Below, one piece after another: positions 13,103 through 22,568 of a DNA stretch of 42,270 bases. The notes beneath the pieces were generated by a model that was given only the letters and a program-made list of their open reading frames with translations, searched no databases and was not told where the DNA came from. Numbering within the stretch: the stretch's first letter is position 1; every line of letters begins with the position of its first letter. Origin of the DNA: Deltaproteobacteria bacterium (GTDB taxonomy: Bacteria; Desulfobacterota; Desulfobulbia; Desulfobulbales; JAGXFP01); assembly GCA_020056965.1 (NCBI GenBank), contig JAGVGT010000011.1:1-42270 (forward strand), given 5' to 3'. Made by a program: the position numbers and the translations under genes.

Positions 13103-14182
13103 TTGACACCAAAGTCGAACAAGCGGGCGACACCCATTTCACCTCAACGGCTGGTTTATTCCCTTGCTCTTTCCGGGTTTCTGCTACTGCTCTACCCTTC
13201 CCTGCTTTTGGCCGAAGCCCAGCGGCAACCCGACCAAAAGGTCTATGACACCCTCACGGTCTACTGGGAAAATGACGCCTTCGCCGGCACCGACCAGGAT
13301 TACACCAACGGACTGCGGTTCACCTGGAGCACGCCATACCGCGTCGACCCCGACGATGCCCGGCTACCGGCCTGGAGCCGGCCCTGGCTGGAAAAACTCC
13401 CCGGCGGCAATCCCGGCGAAGGCCGGGCCGTCTCGTGGTCGTTCGGCCAGAGCATTTACACCCCCTCCGACACCAGGCGGGAGGGGATTGATCCGGTTGA
13501 CCGGCCTTACGCCGGTTACTCCTATCTGGCGGCCGATTTCCACAACCGCGGCCCCGCGGTCAAGACCAGCTGGGAGTTTCAGGTCGGGGTGGTCGGCCCC
13601 CTTTCCTTTGCCGAGGAGTTCCAGAATTTCACTCATGATCTTTTGGGCAATGCTCGGGTCAATGGCTGGGATCACCAACTCAAGAATGAACCGATCCTGC
13701 AGGTGATCGGGGAACGTCACTGGCTATTGCTCCACAGCGAGGGAGAGCAGGGATTGTCCTTTGATCTGATCCCCCATCTGGGTGGTCAACTCGGTAATGC
13801 CTTCACGCTGGTCAATGCCGGCGGAGAGCTGCGGTTTGGCTGGAATCTCCCCCGCAATCTCGGAACCTGCCCCATCCGGGGGGGCTGCGAAAGTAACAGC
13901 GCCTTCCTTGATAAACAGCCGCTGCCCGGTTTTTCCGGCTGCTATCTCTTTCTCGTCACCGACGGTCGCTGGGTCATCCATAATATCTTTCTGGACGGCA
14001 ACAACTTTACCGATAGCTCCAGTGTCGAGCGGGTACCGTTCGTGGCCGATTTCATGGCCGGGATTGCCGTCCAATACGGAATCACCCGGGTGACTTACTC
14101 CTATGTCTATCGAACCAGGGAGTTCAAGAGCCAGGAGCGGCAACAGTTGTTCGGGGCCTTCAGCTTCTCCTGGACCTATTGA
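13103..14182 (+). CDS. LpxR-family lipid A 3'-O-deacylase-like outer-membrane protein
   Basis: The 359-residue protein matches the DUF2219/LpxR family, outer-membrane barrels that remove the 3'-acyloxyacyl chain of lipid A. Visible family marks are the N-terminal YWENDAF strand (with the Asn-Asp pair used in catalysis in Salmonella LpxR), YTNGLRF, RPYAGYSYL and a later His-containing stretch (QNFTHDLLG). The C-terminus ends in an aromatic strand (FSFSWTY), as in barrels. A signal peptide covers about residues 1-38, with LLLLYPSLLLAEA as the hydrophobic core and cleavage region. The start is a TTG at 13103 with an AGAGGG about 9 bases upstream; no good ATG lies ahead of the signal peptide. It stands alone between the giant cytochrome and hsp20. 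Deacylase activity is inferred from family. Confidence 0.82.
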   Translation: MTPKSNKRATPISPQRLVYSLALSGFLLLLYPSLLLAEAQRQPDQKVYDTLTVYWENDAFAGTDQDYTNGLRFTWSTPYRVDPDDARLPAWSRPWLEKLPGGNPGEGRAVSWSFGQSIYTPSDTRREGIDPVDRPYAGYSYLAADFHNRGPAVKTSWEFQVGVVGPLSFAEEFQNFTHDLLGNARVNGWDHQLKNEPILQVIGERHWLLLHSEGEQGLSFDLIPHLGGQLGNAFTLVNAGGELRFGWNLPRNLGTCPIRGGCESNSAFLDKQPLPGFSGCYLFLVTDGRWVIHNIFLDGNNFTDSSSVERVPFVADFMAGIAVQYGITRVTYSYVYRTREFKSQERQQLFGAFSFSWTY

Positions 14183-14358
14183 GCTAATTTTCCGTAAAGC
14201 GTCGGTCCCCGATTTCATCCACCCCTGGATAATCGCTCCGAGGCAGTTCCTTTCCCGATAATCCTGATATAAGATTAAACGAAAGAGGGGTAGTTCCAGC
14301 CCGGCAAGCCCATCCGGAAGGAAAGAAGACCGTCTTTTTCTAGAATTTATGGTGAAGC

Positions 14359-14799
14359 ATGAAGGATCTGACGATTTGGAAGGATGAGCAGTTCCGGCAG
14401 ATGCGGGCGGACCTGGACCGATTGTTCCGCGACTTTCTCGGTGATTTTGCCGAGTCGCGGGTGGTCCGGCCGGACGGCGAGGCCGAACTGCCCCGCGTTG
14501 AACTGAGCGAGGAAAACGAGGCGGTCCTGATCAGAATGGCCTTTCCCGGCCTGGACCCAGCCGATCTTTCGATCGAGGTGTCACCGGAGGCGGTGATCAT
14601 CACGGCCGACCGGCAGGAAAAGCTGAGCAGTGAGGCCGGTGCGGTGCACCACCGGTTTTCACAGCGGATCACCCTGCCCTGCCGGGTTGAACCGGAAAGG
14701 GCCGAGGCCTTGTGCTTCGACCATCGGCTGGAGATCAGACTGCCCAAGAGTCACTCGGCCACCTTCCGAAATATTACCCTGCGCCGGGTCAAGAGGTGA
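14359..14799 (+). CDS. Hsp20 / alpha-crystallin small heat-shock protein
   Basis: The 146-residue protein has a short acidic/basic N-terminal arm (about 1-48) and an alpha-crystallin domain (about 49-140), including the typical IRMAFPGLDPADLSIEV strand pair, an HHRFSQRITLP stretch and a final RLPKS strand. Small heat-shock proteins hold unfolding proteins in the cytosol without ATP. The start ATG has a GGTGAAG just upstream. The next gene, a LonB-like protease, follows after 49 bases, so the two are probably cotranscribed as a chaperone-protease pair. I see no convincing sigma-32 promoter in the 176-base gap upstream. The C-terminal IxI motif usual in the family is not clear (NITLRRVKR at the end). 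Confidence 0.88.
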   Translation: MKDLTIWKDEQFRQMRADLDRLFRDFLGDFAESRVVRPDGEAELPRVELSEENEAVLIRMAFPGLDPADLSIEVSPEAVIITADRQEKLSSEAGAVHHRFSQRITLPCRVEPERAEALCFDHRLEIRLPKSHSATFRNITLRRVKR

Positions 14800-14848
14800 C
14801 GTCGCGTTGGCCTGAAACAAACTGGTTATCCAACTAGCAGGAGCAGCT

Positions 14849-17332
14849 ATGAGTGATAAAAACAGCAAATATCTGGTCCCGGTTGAGAAGTTGTGCTGGC
14901 GGATCGATCCGGCCGGACTGGCCAAGGCCGGCGCCGGCGATGGCCGGAGCGGCGAGGAGATCATCGGCCAGCCCCGCGGGGTGCAGGCCTTCCGCTTTGC
15001 CATGCAGATGAACAAAAGCGGCTACAACGTCTTCGTCACCGGCCATCCCGGGATCGGGCGCCTGGAAGCGATCAAGAAGATGCTGGCCGAGATCGCCGGC
15101 CATGAGAAGTCACCGGACGATCTCTGCTACGTCAACAACTTCAAGAGTCCCGAGGCCCCCATCCTCCTGCGCTTCAAGGCCGGGGACGGCGGGCGCTTCA
15201 AAGAGGGAATGCGTGAAGTTATGGAGCGCTTAAAAACTCTGGTGCCGCAGCTCTTTGAAAGCGAGGAGTACATCAACCGCCGCAAGGAGATCACCAGCGC
15301 TTACGAGAAAAAGACCACGGAATTCTTCAAGGGGCTGGATAAAAGGGTCAAAGAGATGGGCTTCAGTCTGGTCCAGATTCCCGACGCCCACCAGCAGCGG
15401 CCGCAGCTGATGCCGATGGTCGATGGCGAGCCGGTGCCCCTGCCGGTGCTGGAAGAGCGGATGGAAAAGGGCCGGTTTCCCCGGAAAGAGTATGCACAGA
15501 TCAAGGAGAAGTTCGAAACCCTGAAGCGGGAGATCGACAAGATCTTCCTGGATATCCGCGAACTCCAGAAGGATCTCCAGGACAAGGGCCAGAAGTTTGA
15601 GCAAATGATGTTCCGCAACATGGCCGCCGAGCAACTCAGGCCGTTGCGGGAAGCCCACGAGGATCAGAAGGTCCAGGCCTATGTGGAATCGGTCCTGGAC
15701 GATCTAAGCGAAAATATTCAGATCTTTATGCCGGTCGAAGGCCAGTCCGGAGGGCCGGCCCGGCTGCTCGCCGCCGGTGACCAGTTTCAGCCTTATCAGG
15801 TCAATCTGTTGGTGGACAATGCCAAACAGAAACAGCCTCCGGTAATCATCGAGTCCTACCCGACTTACCGTAACCTCTTCGGCACCATTGAACGGATCGT
15901 CGATCGCAGCGGGGTGTGGCGCACCGATTTCAGCAAAATCCAGGCCGGCTCCTTCCTCAAGGCAAACGGCGGTTATCTGGTCCTGAATCTAATCGATCTG
16001 CTCACCGAACCGGGGGTATGGCCAGCCCTGAAACGGGCGTTGAAGACCGAGGAAATGGAAATCCAGACCTTCGACCCCTTCTATTGGTTCACCTCCACCG
16101 GTTTAAAACCCGAGGCCATCCCCATGGAGATCAAGGTGGTGGTGCTGGGGGATCCCCGCCTCTATTACCTGCTCCGTTACTACGACGAGGAAGTGGCCAA
16201 GATCTTCAAGGTGCGGGCCGACTTTGACTCCACCATGAATCGGGACGAAGAGGCCATCGGCCAACTGGCCGGAACCATCCGGGCCACCGTTGAACGGGAG
16301 AAACTCCGCGCCCTGGACGCCTCCGCCCTGGCCGTCCTCCTGGAACACATGGTGCGAGTGACCGGCCGGCAGGAGAAGATCGCGGTCAGCACCCCATTGC
16401 TTGAAGACCTTCTGAGCGAGGCCGACAGTCTGGCCGGGCGGGATGGCGCCGAAAAGATCCTGGGCAGACATATCGAGCAGGCCCTCAACGACCGGATTTA
16501 CCGGGCCAACCTGATCGAGGAGAAAATCCAGGAGATGATCGACCGGGGCAGCCTGCTGATCGAGGTTGACGGCTGTGAGATCGGCCAGGTCAACGGCCTG
16601 GCGGTGATCAGTCTGGGCGAATACATGTTCGGTCGGCCCAGCCGGATCACCGCCGTCACCTCCATGGGCCGCGACGGGATAATTAATATCGAGCGCGAGG
16701 CCGATCTGGCCGGCTCCATCCACAACAAGGGGGTGCTGATCCTCAGCGGCTATCTGCGGCGGATGTACGCCCAGGACAAGCCGCTCTCGGTCAGCGCCAG
16801 CCTGGCCTTCGAGCAATCCTACTCCGGGGTGGACGGCGACAGCGCCTCCTCCACCGAACTCTATGCCCTGCTCTCCAGTCTGGCCGAGGTGCCGATCGAT
16901 CAGGGGATCGCGGTGACCGGTTCGGTCAATCAGAAGGGCGAGGTCCAGGCCATCGGCGGGGTCAACGAGAAGATCGAGGGGTTTTACGAGGTCTGCCGCA
17001 AGAAGGGCATCACCGGGCGCCAGGGGGTGATGATCCCGGCCAGCAACGTCCAGGACCTGATGCTGCGCCGCCAGGTGGTCGAGGCGGTGGCGGCGGGCCG
17101 TTTCCAGGTCTGGGCGGTGAAGAACATCAACGAGGGGCTGGAAATCCTCACCGGGAAGAAGGCCGGTGAGCGCGATCCGCAGAAGGGCTACCCGGCCGGC
17201 TCCCTCAATCGGCTGGTTGACGCCAAGCTCTTGAAGTTCGCCAAGGGGCTGCAGGCCTTCGCCTCCGGCCGCAACGGCGCGAAAAAAGCGACCAGTCCGC
17301 AGAAAAAAGCCGGTAACCCGGGCGGAGAGTGA
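14849..17332 (+). CDS. LonB-like ATP-dependent protease (AAA_32 plus Lon S16 domain)
   Basis: 827 residues, cytosolic. The N-terminal half is the degenerate AAA region (AAA_32 type) with a long coiled-coil insertion (about 110-260). The C-terminal third is a Lon S16 protease domain. The Ser-Lys dyad is visible: Ser665 in GDSASS and Lys708 in NEKIEGF, 43 residues apart as in E. coli Lon (679/722). The P-loop position reads GHPGIGRL, with Arg instead of Lys and Leu instead of Ser/Thr. The Walker B region reads YLVLNLIDLL without the usual Asp-Glu pair. Degenerate ATP sites are, as far as I recall, common in this subfamily. The RBS is GCAGGAG, 6 bases before ATG. It follows hsp20 by 49 bases. 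The basic tail (about 805-827) is probably disordered. Confidence 0.88.
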   Translation: MSDKNSKYLVPVEKLCWRIDPAGLAKAGAGDGRSGEEIIGQPRGVQAFRFAMQMNKSGYNVFVTGHPGIGRLEAIKKMLAEIAGHEKSPDDLCYVNNFKSPEAPILLRFKAGDGGRFKEGMREVMERLKTLVPQLFESEEYINRRKEITSAYEKKTTEFFKGLDKRVKEMGFSLVQIPDAHQQRPQLMPMVDGEPVPLPVLEERMEKGRFPRKEYAQIKEKFETLKREIDKIFLDIRELQKDLQDKGQKFEQMMFRNMAAEQLRPLREAHEDQKVQAYVESVLDDLSENIQIFMPVEGQSGGPARLLAAGDQFQPYQVNLLVDNAKQKQPPVIIESYPTYRNLFGTIERIVDRSGVWRTDFSKIQAGSFLKANGGYLVLNLIDLLTEPGVWPALKRALKTEEMEIQTFDPFYWFTSTGLKPEAIPMEIKVVVLGDPRLYYLLRYYDEEVAKIFKVRADFDSTMNRDEEAIGQLAGTIRATVEREKLRALDASALAVLLEHMVRVTGRQEKIAVSTPLLEDLLSEADSLAGRDGAEKILGRHIEQALNDRIYRANLIEEKIQEMIDRGSLLIEVDGCEIGQVNGLAVISLGEYMFGRPSRITAVTSMGRDGIINIEREADLAGSIHNKGVLILSGYLRRMYAQDKPLSVSASLAFEQSYSGVDGDSASSTELYALLSSLAEVPIDQGIAVTGSVNQKGEVQAIGGVNEKIEGFYEVCRKKGITGRQGVMIPASNVQDLMLRRQVVEAVAAGRFQVWAVKNINEGLEILTGKKAGERDPQKGYPAGSLNRLVDAKLLKFAKGLQAFASGRNGAKKATSPQKKAGNPGGE

Positions 17333-17392
17333 GGCGGTAATCTTCCTGGTTTCGAATGCCGGCGGATCTCGACCCAGAGGCGGCGGGATTGT

Positions 17393-19594
17393 CTACTCGG
17401 AATCCTTGCCGTCCAGCACCGCCCGGACGCTGCGGGCGAAATCCTGCCGGACCAGAGGCTTGGTCACAAAATCCCGAATCCCCAGGGTCCGGGCTGTCTC
17501 TTGGTTGATCAACTCACTGAAACCGGTGCAGACCACGACCGGCAGGTCGGGCCGAGTCGCCATGATCTTTTCGGCGAAGTGGTCACCGGTCATCTTCGGC
17601 ATGGTCATGTCGGTAACCACCAGATCGAATTGGTCGGGGGCGGCGGCGAAGGCGGCCAAGGCCTCCAATGGCCCCGAAAAGGCCGTGACCCGGTAACCCA
17701 GGCTCTCGATCATCGCCTTTTCGGCCTCCCTGACGGCCGCCTCATCATCGACCAGCATGATCCGTTCACTACCGGTCGGGACTGTGGCTTGAAAGACCGG
17801 GGCCTGGTGCGCGGTTGGCTGCGCACTGGCCGGCAGATAGATGCGGATGGTGGTGCCTCGGCCCGGTTCGCTGTACAGGCTGATCCCGCCCCCGTAGCCC
17901 TTGACGATGCCGTGGACCACCGACAACCCCATCCCGGTGCCTTCATCCTTGGACTTGGTGGTGAAATACGGTTCCAGGGCCCGGTCGAGAGTTTCCTTAT
18001 TCATCCCGCAGCCGGTGTCGCTGACTTCCAGGCGCAGATAATGGCCCGGCGGCAGGTTGAGGCTCTTGAGGTAATCCTGGGCGGAAATCTCCAGCGGGAC
18101 CAGGGAAACCCCCAGGATACCGCCGGTTTCCCGCATGGCATGATAGGCGTTGGTGCAGAGATTCATCAGGATCTGGTGAATCTGGGTAGGGTTGGCCAGA
18201 ACCGGTGGGCAGGAGAGATCGATCTCCTGGCGGATCTCGATGGTCGTCGGAATCGAGGCCCGCAGAAGCTTCAGCGCCTCCTTGATGATCACCTGCACCT
18301 CGACGGCTGACTGCTGCACCGAATCCCGCCGGCTGAAAGTGAGGATCTGATTCACCAGCTCCCGGGCCCGCCCGGCGGCCTGGTAAACCTTGTCAAGATG
18401 ATCCCTGACCGGCTGGTCGGCGGGGATCTTCATCATCGCCAGTTCCAGATAGCCGTAAATCGGGGTGAGGATGTTGTTGAAGTCATGGGCAATCCCGCCG
18501 GCCAGGGTGCCGATGGATTCCATCTTCTGCGACTGGAGCAGCCTGCTTTCCATCTGGTGGCGCTCTTTTTCGGCCTCCAACCGTTCCGAAATGTCACGAA
18601 CCAGGGCGATGATCAGCTTCTCTCCGGCCAATTCCAGCAACCCCACCCGGACCTCGACCGGATAGGTCACCCCGTCCTTGCGCCGGTGGACACCTTCAAC
18701 GGTCACCGGCCGCTCGGGCTGGAGGTTTTGCCAGTAGCGGGTTTTTAACTGACTGGTCTCCGTTGCTACCTCAATGTCCGCTATGGCCATGCCCAGCAGT
18801 TCTTCGCGGCTGTAGCCCAGACTATCGCAGGCCCGCTGATTCACATCGATAATCCGCCCCTCCAGATCATGCAGGAGGAAGACGTCGGCGGCCTGATTGA
18901 GCAAGGCGCGATAGCGTCTTTCACTGTTGCGCAAGGCCTCGTTGCGTTGATCAATCTGGGCCAGCATGCCGTTGAACGAATCGACCAGATTGCCGACCTC
19001 GTCGGAACCATGTTTCTCGGCGCGCAGTCCATAATCCTGATGGCGGGAGATTTCCTCGGCCACCCCGGCCAGTTCGGTAATCGGGTTTGAGATCAACTCC
19101 CGAAGCCGGGCGGCCAGAAAAAAAATCAAGCCGCTGACCAGAAGGACGATCAGCGCAAGAGTCAGCAGGGCGTAATGACTGAAGGCCCGGATCGAGCGCA
19201 TGTCATCCTGCAGGGAGATGGCGCCGATAACCTTACCGTTCATCTCGATGTCGTGGGTGATCGAGAGGGTTTCCGGGCCGACCGCCGCCTGGCCGTAAGT
19301 GGCGAAAAGCTTGCCTTCGGCATCGCTGATTTTGGCGGTGATTACGGAAGGACGGCTCCGGAGCGAGAGCAACAGCTGCTCGGCGTCTTCCGGGATGCTA
19401 AAGGCCAGGGAGGCCTGGCAGTTGGCGGCCAGGATTCCGGCCAGGCTCTCCAGGTCGGCCCGGTAGGATTGGCGATACTGGTCGCTGAGCAGCGAGTAAA
19501 AGGCCAGAGTCGCAGCCAGAACGGCCGCCGTGCTGACGATCAGCAACAGCACGGTAAGCTTGGTGCGGATTGACAGGTCGCGGAAACGTTTCAC
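17393..19594 (-). CDS. Hybrid sensor histidine kinase: CHASE8-like periplasmic domain, HAMP, PAS, HisKA, HATPase, receiver
   Basis: 733 residues. TM1 (about 12-32) and TM2 (about 138-160) bracket a periplasmic part whose pattern (SIRTKL start, LAANCQASLAF, then LLLSLRSRPSVITAKI and LFATYG) resembles CHASE8, the sensor domain of the YfiN diguanylate cyclase. HAMP (about 160-215) and PAS (about 225-340) follow. The phosphoacceptor is His370 in AHDFNN. The HATPase has N and G boxes (NLCTNAYHAM, DTGCGM, GTGMGLSVVHG). The receiver's acceptor is Asp662 in VVTDMTMP. It is the last gene of an operon with yfiR-like and TonB-receptor genes (28-base gap upstream). There is no DNA-binding or GGDEF output, so phosphate probably passes to another protein. 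It ends 60 bases from the convergent lon-like gene. Confidence 0.85.
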   Translation of the reverse strand: MKRFRDLSIRTKLTVLLLIVSTAAVLAATLAFYSLLSDQYRQSYRADLESLAGILAANCQASLAFSIPEDAEQLLLSLRSRPSVITAKISDAEGKLFATYGQAAVGPETLSITHDIEMNGKVIGAISLQDDMRSIRAFSHYALLTLALIVLLVSGLIFFLAARLRELISNPITELAGVAEEISRHQDYGLRAEKHGSDEVGNLVDSFNGMLAQIDQRNEALRNSERRYRALLNQAADVFLLHDLEGRIIDVNQRACDSLGYSREELLGMAIADIEVATETSQLKTRYWQNLQPERPVTVEGVHRRKDGVTYPVEVRVGLLELAGEKLIIALVRDISERLEAEKERHQMESRLLQSQKMESIGTLAGGIAHDFNNILTPIYGYLELAMMKIPADQPVRDHLDKVYQAAGRARELVNQILTFSRRDSVQQSAVEVQVIIKEALKLLRASIPTTIEIRQEIDLSCPPVLANPTQIHQILMNLCTNAYHAMRETGGILGVSLVPLEISAQDYLKSLNLPPGHYLRLEVSDTGCGMNKETLDRALEPYFTTKSKDEGTGMGLSVVHGIVKGYGGGISLYSEPGRGTTIRIYLPASAQPTAHQAPVFQATVPTGSERIMLVDDEAAVREAEKAMIESLGYRVTAFSGPLEALAAFAAAPDQFDLVVTDMTMPKMTGDHFAEKIMATRPDLPVVVCTGFSELINQETARTLGIRDFVTKPLVRQDFARSVRAVLDGKDSE

Positions 19595-19622
19595 GGCCTT
19601 GACCTTCGCTCAGCCGAAGCGT

Positions 19623-20228
19623 TCATTCGACCACCTTCATGGCCATCTCCAGCAGCCTGGCATTCAATCGCAGCCCCGAGGCCTCTGCCGACCGGCGGTT
19701 TACGGCCCAGCGGATTTTATTGGCCTGGGACAGGAGGGCAATCATGCAGCCCTGATCCAGACAATCTTCGTCATCGCCAACCAGCAGGGCCGGCCTCCCC
19801 TTGAGACTCCCGATTATCTTCTTGATGTTCCTCAATTCCGGTTGAGAGATGAAGAGCAGCTGGCAGCCGGAAAGGTCCATGCCCTCCACATACGGTCCAT
19901 AAAAACGGACCGTGATCTCAATGCCCCGGCTGCGCTTCAGTTCCTTCTTCAGGGTTTGCAGGCTATCCCCAATGGGAGAGTCGCCGAGGACGGCAATCTC
20001 CTCCACCCGTCCCCCATTGACGGTACAAGGTCCGGCCGGCCAGTTGACGAACTGGAGGAAGTTATAGAGATAGACGGCCTTCAGCTCATATTCTTTGGGA
20101 ATAGTCGGCGTGGCCTTCGCGGCGGAGGGCGGCCAACCGAGCAGGCCAGCCAGTAGCAATAAGGCAATGAGCGCGACCGGCCGCCCGAACCGGCCGGAAC
20201 GCTGCGAATATTTTCGGGAACGATTCAA
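19623..20228 (-). CDS. YfiR family periplasmic protein
   Basis: 201 residues. An N-terminal basic stretch and hydrophobic core (PVALIALLLLAGLLGW) followed by small residues give a Sec signal peptide of about 38 residues. The mature part starts with the family pattern YELKAVYLYNFLQFVNWP and continues with IAVLGDSPIGDSL, a GCQLLFIS strand and GRPALLVGDDE, as in YfiR/DUF4154 proteins. In Pseudomonas, YfiR is a periplasmic repressor that binds the CHASE8 domain of the cyclase YfiN. Here the next gene encodes a kinase with a CHASE8-like periplasmic domain, so I infer that this protein gates the kinase. The TonB-receptor gene ends 14 bases upstream; the three genes form one operon. Confidence 0.85.
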   Translation of the reverse strand: MNRSRKYSQRSGRFGRPVALIALLLLAGLLGWPPSAAKATPTIPKEYELKAVYLYNFLQFVNWPAGPCTVNGGRVEEIAVLGDSPIGDSLQTLKKELKRSRGIEITVRFYGPYVEGMDLSGCQLLFISQPELRNIKKIIGSLKGRPALLVGDDEDCLDQGCMIALLSQANKIRWAVNRRSAEASGLRLNARLLEMAMKVVE

Positions 20229-20242
20229 AATGTCCGGTGCTC

Positions 20243-22447
20243 CTAGTATCTATAGGCCAGTTCAGCCCAGAAACTCCGCCCTTCCAGGGGGTAGTCGTCA
20301 GGGATGGCGGCGGGGCTGGGTTCGCGGGCATCTTCATCGAAGAAATTTCTGATCTTCAATTTCACGTCCCAGTGGCCGGCGATATTGCGGCGTTGCAGAC
20401 AGAGGTGGACCAGATCGTAGTCGGCAACCTCTGGTCGGCTGTCTCCGGCGGCCCGGTGGCGGTCAGCCACCCGGTAGTACTGGGCGTCCAGGGACCAGTG
20501 GGGCAAAAACGCCCATTGGGGGTTTAAATAATACTGAAGTGCCGGGGCATCGGCAACGATGGCATCGGTGTCGTGGTCCTTGGAGCGCTGATAGGCCAGA
20601 TTGCCGATCAGGCGCAACTCCTCGGTCACCTGCCACTCCGCCGCGATCTCGAAACCTTGGCCATCCTGGTCCCTGGCGTTTTGAGCGGATAGCGTCGAAG
20701 CCCCGGGATCAGGAAGGTTGTCAATCAGATCCTTGATCTCGTAGCGAAATATGTTGAAGGTCGCATGCAGACGCGACCAGGGTCGGTAGTCGAAAGCCAG
20801 CTCCAGGGTATCGATGGTTTCCGGTTTGAGTGAGGCATTGCCCAGATTGGAGGGGTTGTTCTTTAGATACAGATCACTGAAGGTGGGAGCCCGGAAGGCC
20901 CGACCGTACATGAGTTTAGTGGTCAGGGGCGGGGCGGTCTGCCAGACTAGGGCGGCACGGGGGTTGAAGGTGTCGCCGAAGTCGGAATAATGGTCATACC
21001 GGCCCCCGCCGGTGAGTTCCCACTTCTCGGCGAATTGCCACTCATCCTGAAGGGAGAGGTTGTAGACCGTGCGACTTTGGTCGCTCATGAAGATGTAGGG
21101 GCTGGAACTGTCCAGACGGGTGAGAGAGCCGTCGATCACATTGATGGCGGGCGGCGGCGCCAGAGTGGCAACATCGATCACGCCGGGGCCGAAGTTCTTG
21201 TAGTTGTCGGTTTTTGCCTCGTTCCGGTTAACGCCGCCGGCCAGGCGCACCCGGTGGTCGCTGAACCCTTCATAAACTCCGCTCAGTTCCGTGTGCAGCA
21301 TATGGTCGGTGATGATCGGCTCCCCGAACAACCCTTCGCTGAACAGGACCAGAGCCCGCACCGGGGTGGTGGCACCGGCGACGTTGCCGTCCGCCCCGAT
21401 GGGCAGCAGGGCGCCGGACGGGAACATCCGGGCCAGGCTGTCAGCCTTCTCGTACTTGTAACGGAAATCAAGATTCAGATTCCAGTCACGCAACTCCTGA
21501 TAACGGTAGCCCAGATCGGTGGTGAACACCCGGCCGTCCGTGGAGCCGGTGGAATCGAGGGCCGAGGTCAGGCCGGTGCCCAGGCCATGGTCCTGCATGA
21601 TCTGACCGGTGAATTTGCCGGAGAATCCGCCTTTGCTCAGGGACAAGGAAGAGTCGTAATAGGTGTACTGGGTCTGGGCCGCGCCCGGGGCCAGCGAGGC
21701 CGGGGGCAAGCCGCGGGGCGCGTTCAATTTACTGTCCAGGACGGTTTGCTGGTCGCGGCCGATGATCCGCCCGTCGTCGCCATCGCTGTGCCGGTACTGC
21801 AGACTGAAGGTAGTATCCCAGCCGGCCGGAGTGGAACCGTGGCGCAACCAGGCGTCCCGGGTGTCGAAAGAGCCGTAGCCGACCCCGCTCTCCAGGCTGC
21901 CGATTTGCGAACGCTTCATGGTGATGATGTTGATCACCCCGGCGAAGGCGTCGGCCCCGTAGAGGGCGGAACCGGGGCCGCGGATGACCTCGACGCGCTC
22001 TACCATGGCCATGGGCATGAAGAACATTTGATTTTTAGGGCCGTGGTTGGCAAAGGTAATGGGCTTGCCGTCAATCAAGAAGAGAACCTGGGGATTGAGG
22101 CGGCTGTGGACGCCGCGGATGGAGTAGTGCGGCGTCAAATACGGGAACATGGCGCCGATGTGCAGGCCGGGCACCCCGGCCAGGGCCTCCGCCAATGAGG
22201 TGGCGCCCATCCGTTCGATATCGCTCCGGATGATCACCGAGGCCACCGAGGGCGCCAGGTTCAGCGGCTTGGCCGATCCGGTGGCCAAGGAAACGTCAAG
22301 GCTGACCAGCTCCTCCAGACTCATGGCCAGGAGAGGGCTGAGACGGGAAGTCCCTTCGGATTCCTCGGCAGCCAGGCCCGGTTGCGACAGAAGAAAACAG
22401 GAAAGACCGGCGACCAACCAGAGCCGGGCAATGATTTGGCAACGCAT
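20243..22447 (-). CDS. TonB-dependent outer-membrane receptor
   Basis: 734 residues. A signal peptide (about 1-27, ending PGLAA) is followed by a plug domain (about 45-175) with ASVIIRSDIERMGATSL, YSIRGVHSR, VLFLIDGKP and VERVEVIRGPGSALYGADAF. A 22-strand barrel follows, ending in the aromatic terminus FWAELAYRY. Mid-barrel marks such as YGRAFRAPTFSDLY and NPSNLGNASLKPET are usual for vitamin B12/siderophore-type receptors. The ligand cannot be read from sequence. It leads an operon with yfiR-like and kinase genes, which suggests ligand sensing or envelope-state signalling rather than a plain uptake locus. The start ATG has AAGGGGGTAG upstream. Confidence 0.9.
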   Translation of the reverse strand: MRCQIIARLWLVAGLSCFLLSQPGLAAEESEGTSRLSPLLAMSLEELVSLDVSLATGSAKPLNLAPSVASVIIRSDIERMGATSLAEALAGVPGLHIGAMFPYLTPHYSIRGVHSRLNPQVLFLIDGKPITFANHGPKNQMFFMPMAMVERVEVIRGPGSALYGADAFAGVINIITMKRSQIGSLESGVGYGSFDTRDAWLRHGSTPAGWDTTFSLQYRHSDGDDGRIIGRDQQTVLDSKLNAPRGLPPASLAPGAAQTQYTYYDSSLSLSKGGFSGKFTGQIMQDHGLGTGLTSALDSTGSTDGRVFTTDLGYRYQELRDWNLNLDFRYKYEKADSLARMFPSGALLPIGADGNVAGATTPVRALVLFSEGLFGEPIITDHMLHTELSGVYEGFSDHRVRLAGGVNRNEAKTDNYKNFGPGVIDVATLAPPPAINVIDGSLTRLDSSSPYIFMSDQSRTVYNLSLQDEWQFAEKWELTGGGRYDHYSDFGDTFNPRAALVWQTAPPLTTKLMYGRAFRAPTFSDLYLKNNPSNLGNASLKPETIDTLELAFDYRPWSRLHATFNIFRYEIKDLIDNLPDPGASTLSAQNARDQDGQGFEIAAEWQVTEELRLIGNLAYQRSKDHDTDAIVADAPALQYYLNPQWAFLPHWSLDAQYYRVADRHRAAGDSRPEVADYDLVHLCLQRRNIAGHWDVKLKIRNFFDEDAREPSPAAIPDDYPLEGRSFWAELAYRY

Positions 22448-22568
22448 CTGACTACCCCCTTGTCCTCAGAGCGAATCCGGCAAAGCAAGGTACACCATCC
22501 GGGACTGCAACTTTTGTATATACCAGCGCGGTGGCGTTGGAGGCAATCCTCAGAAAGCATTTATGCTA

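Noticed and set aside
20990..22198. 402-codon + strand ORF inside the TonB-receptor gene
   Set aside because: Antisense shadow; the minus frame has plug, barrel and signal peptide.
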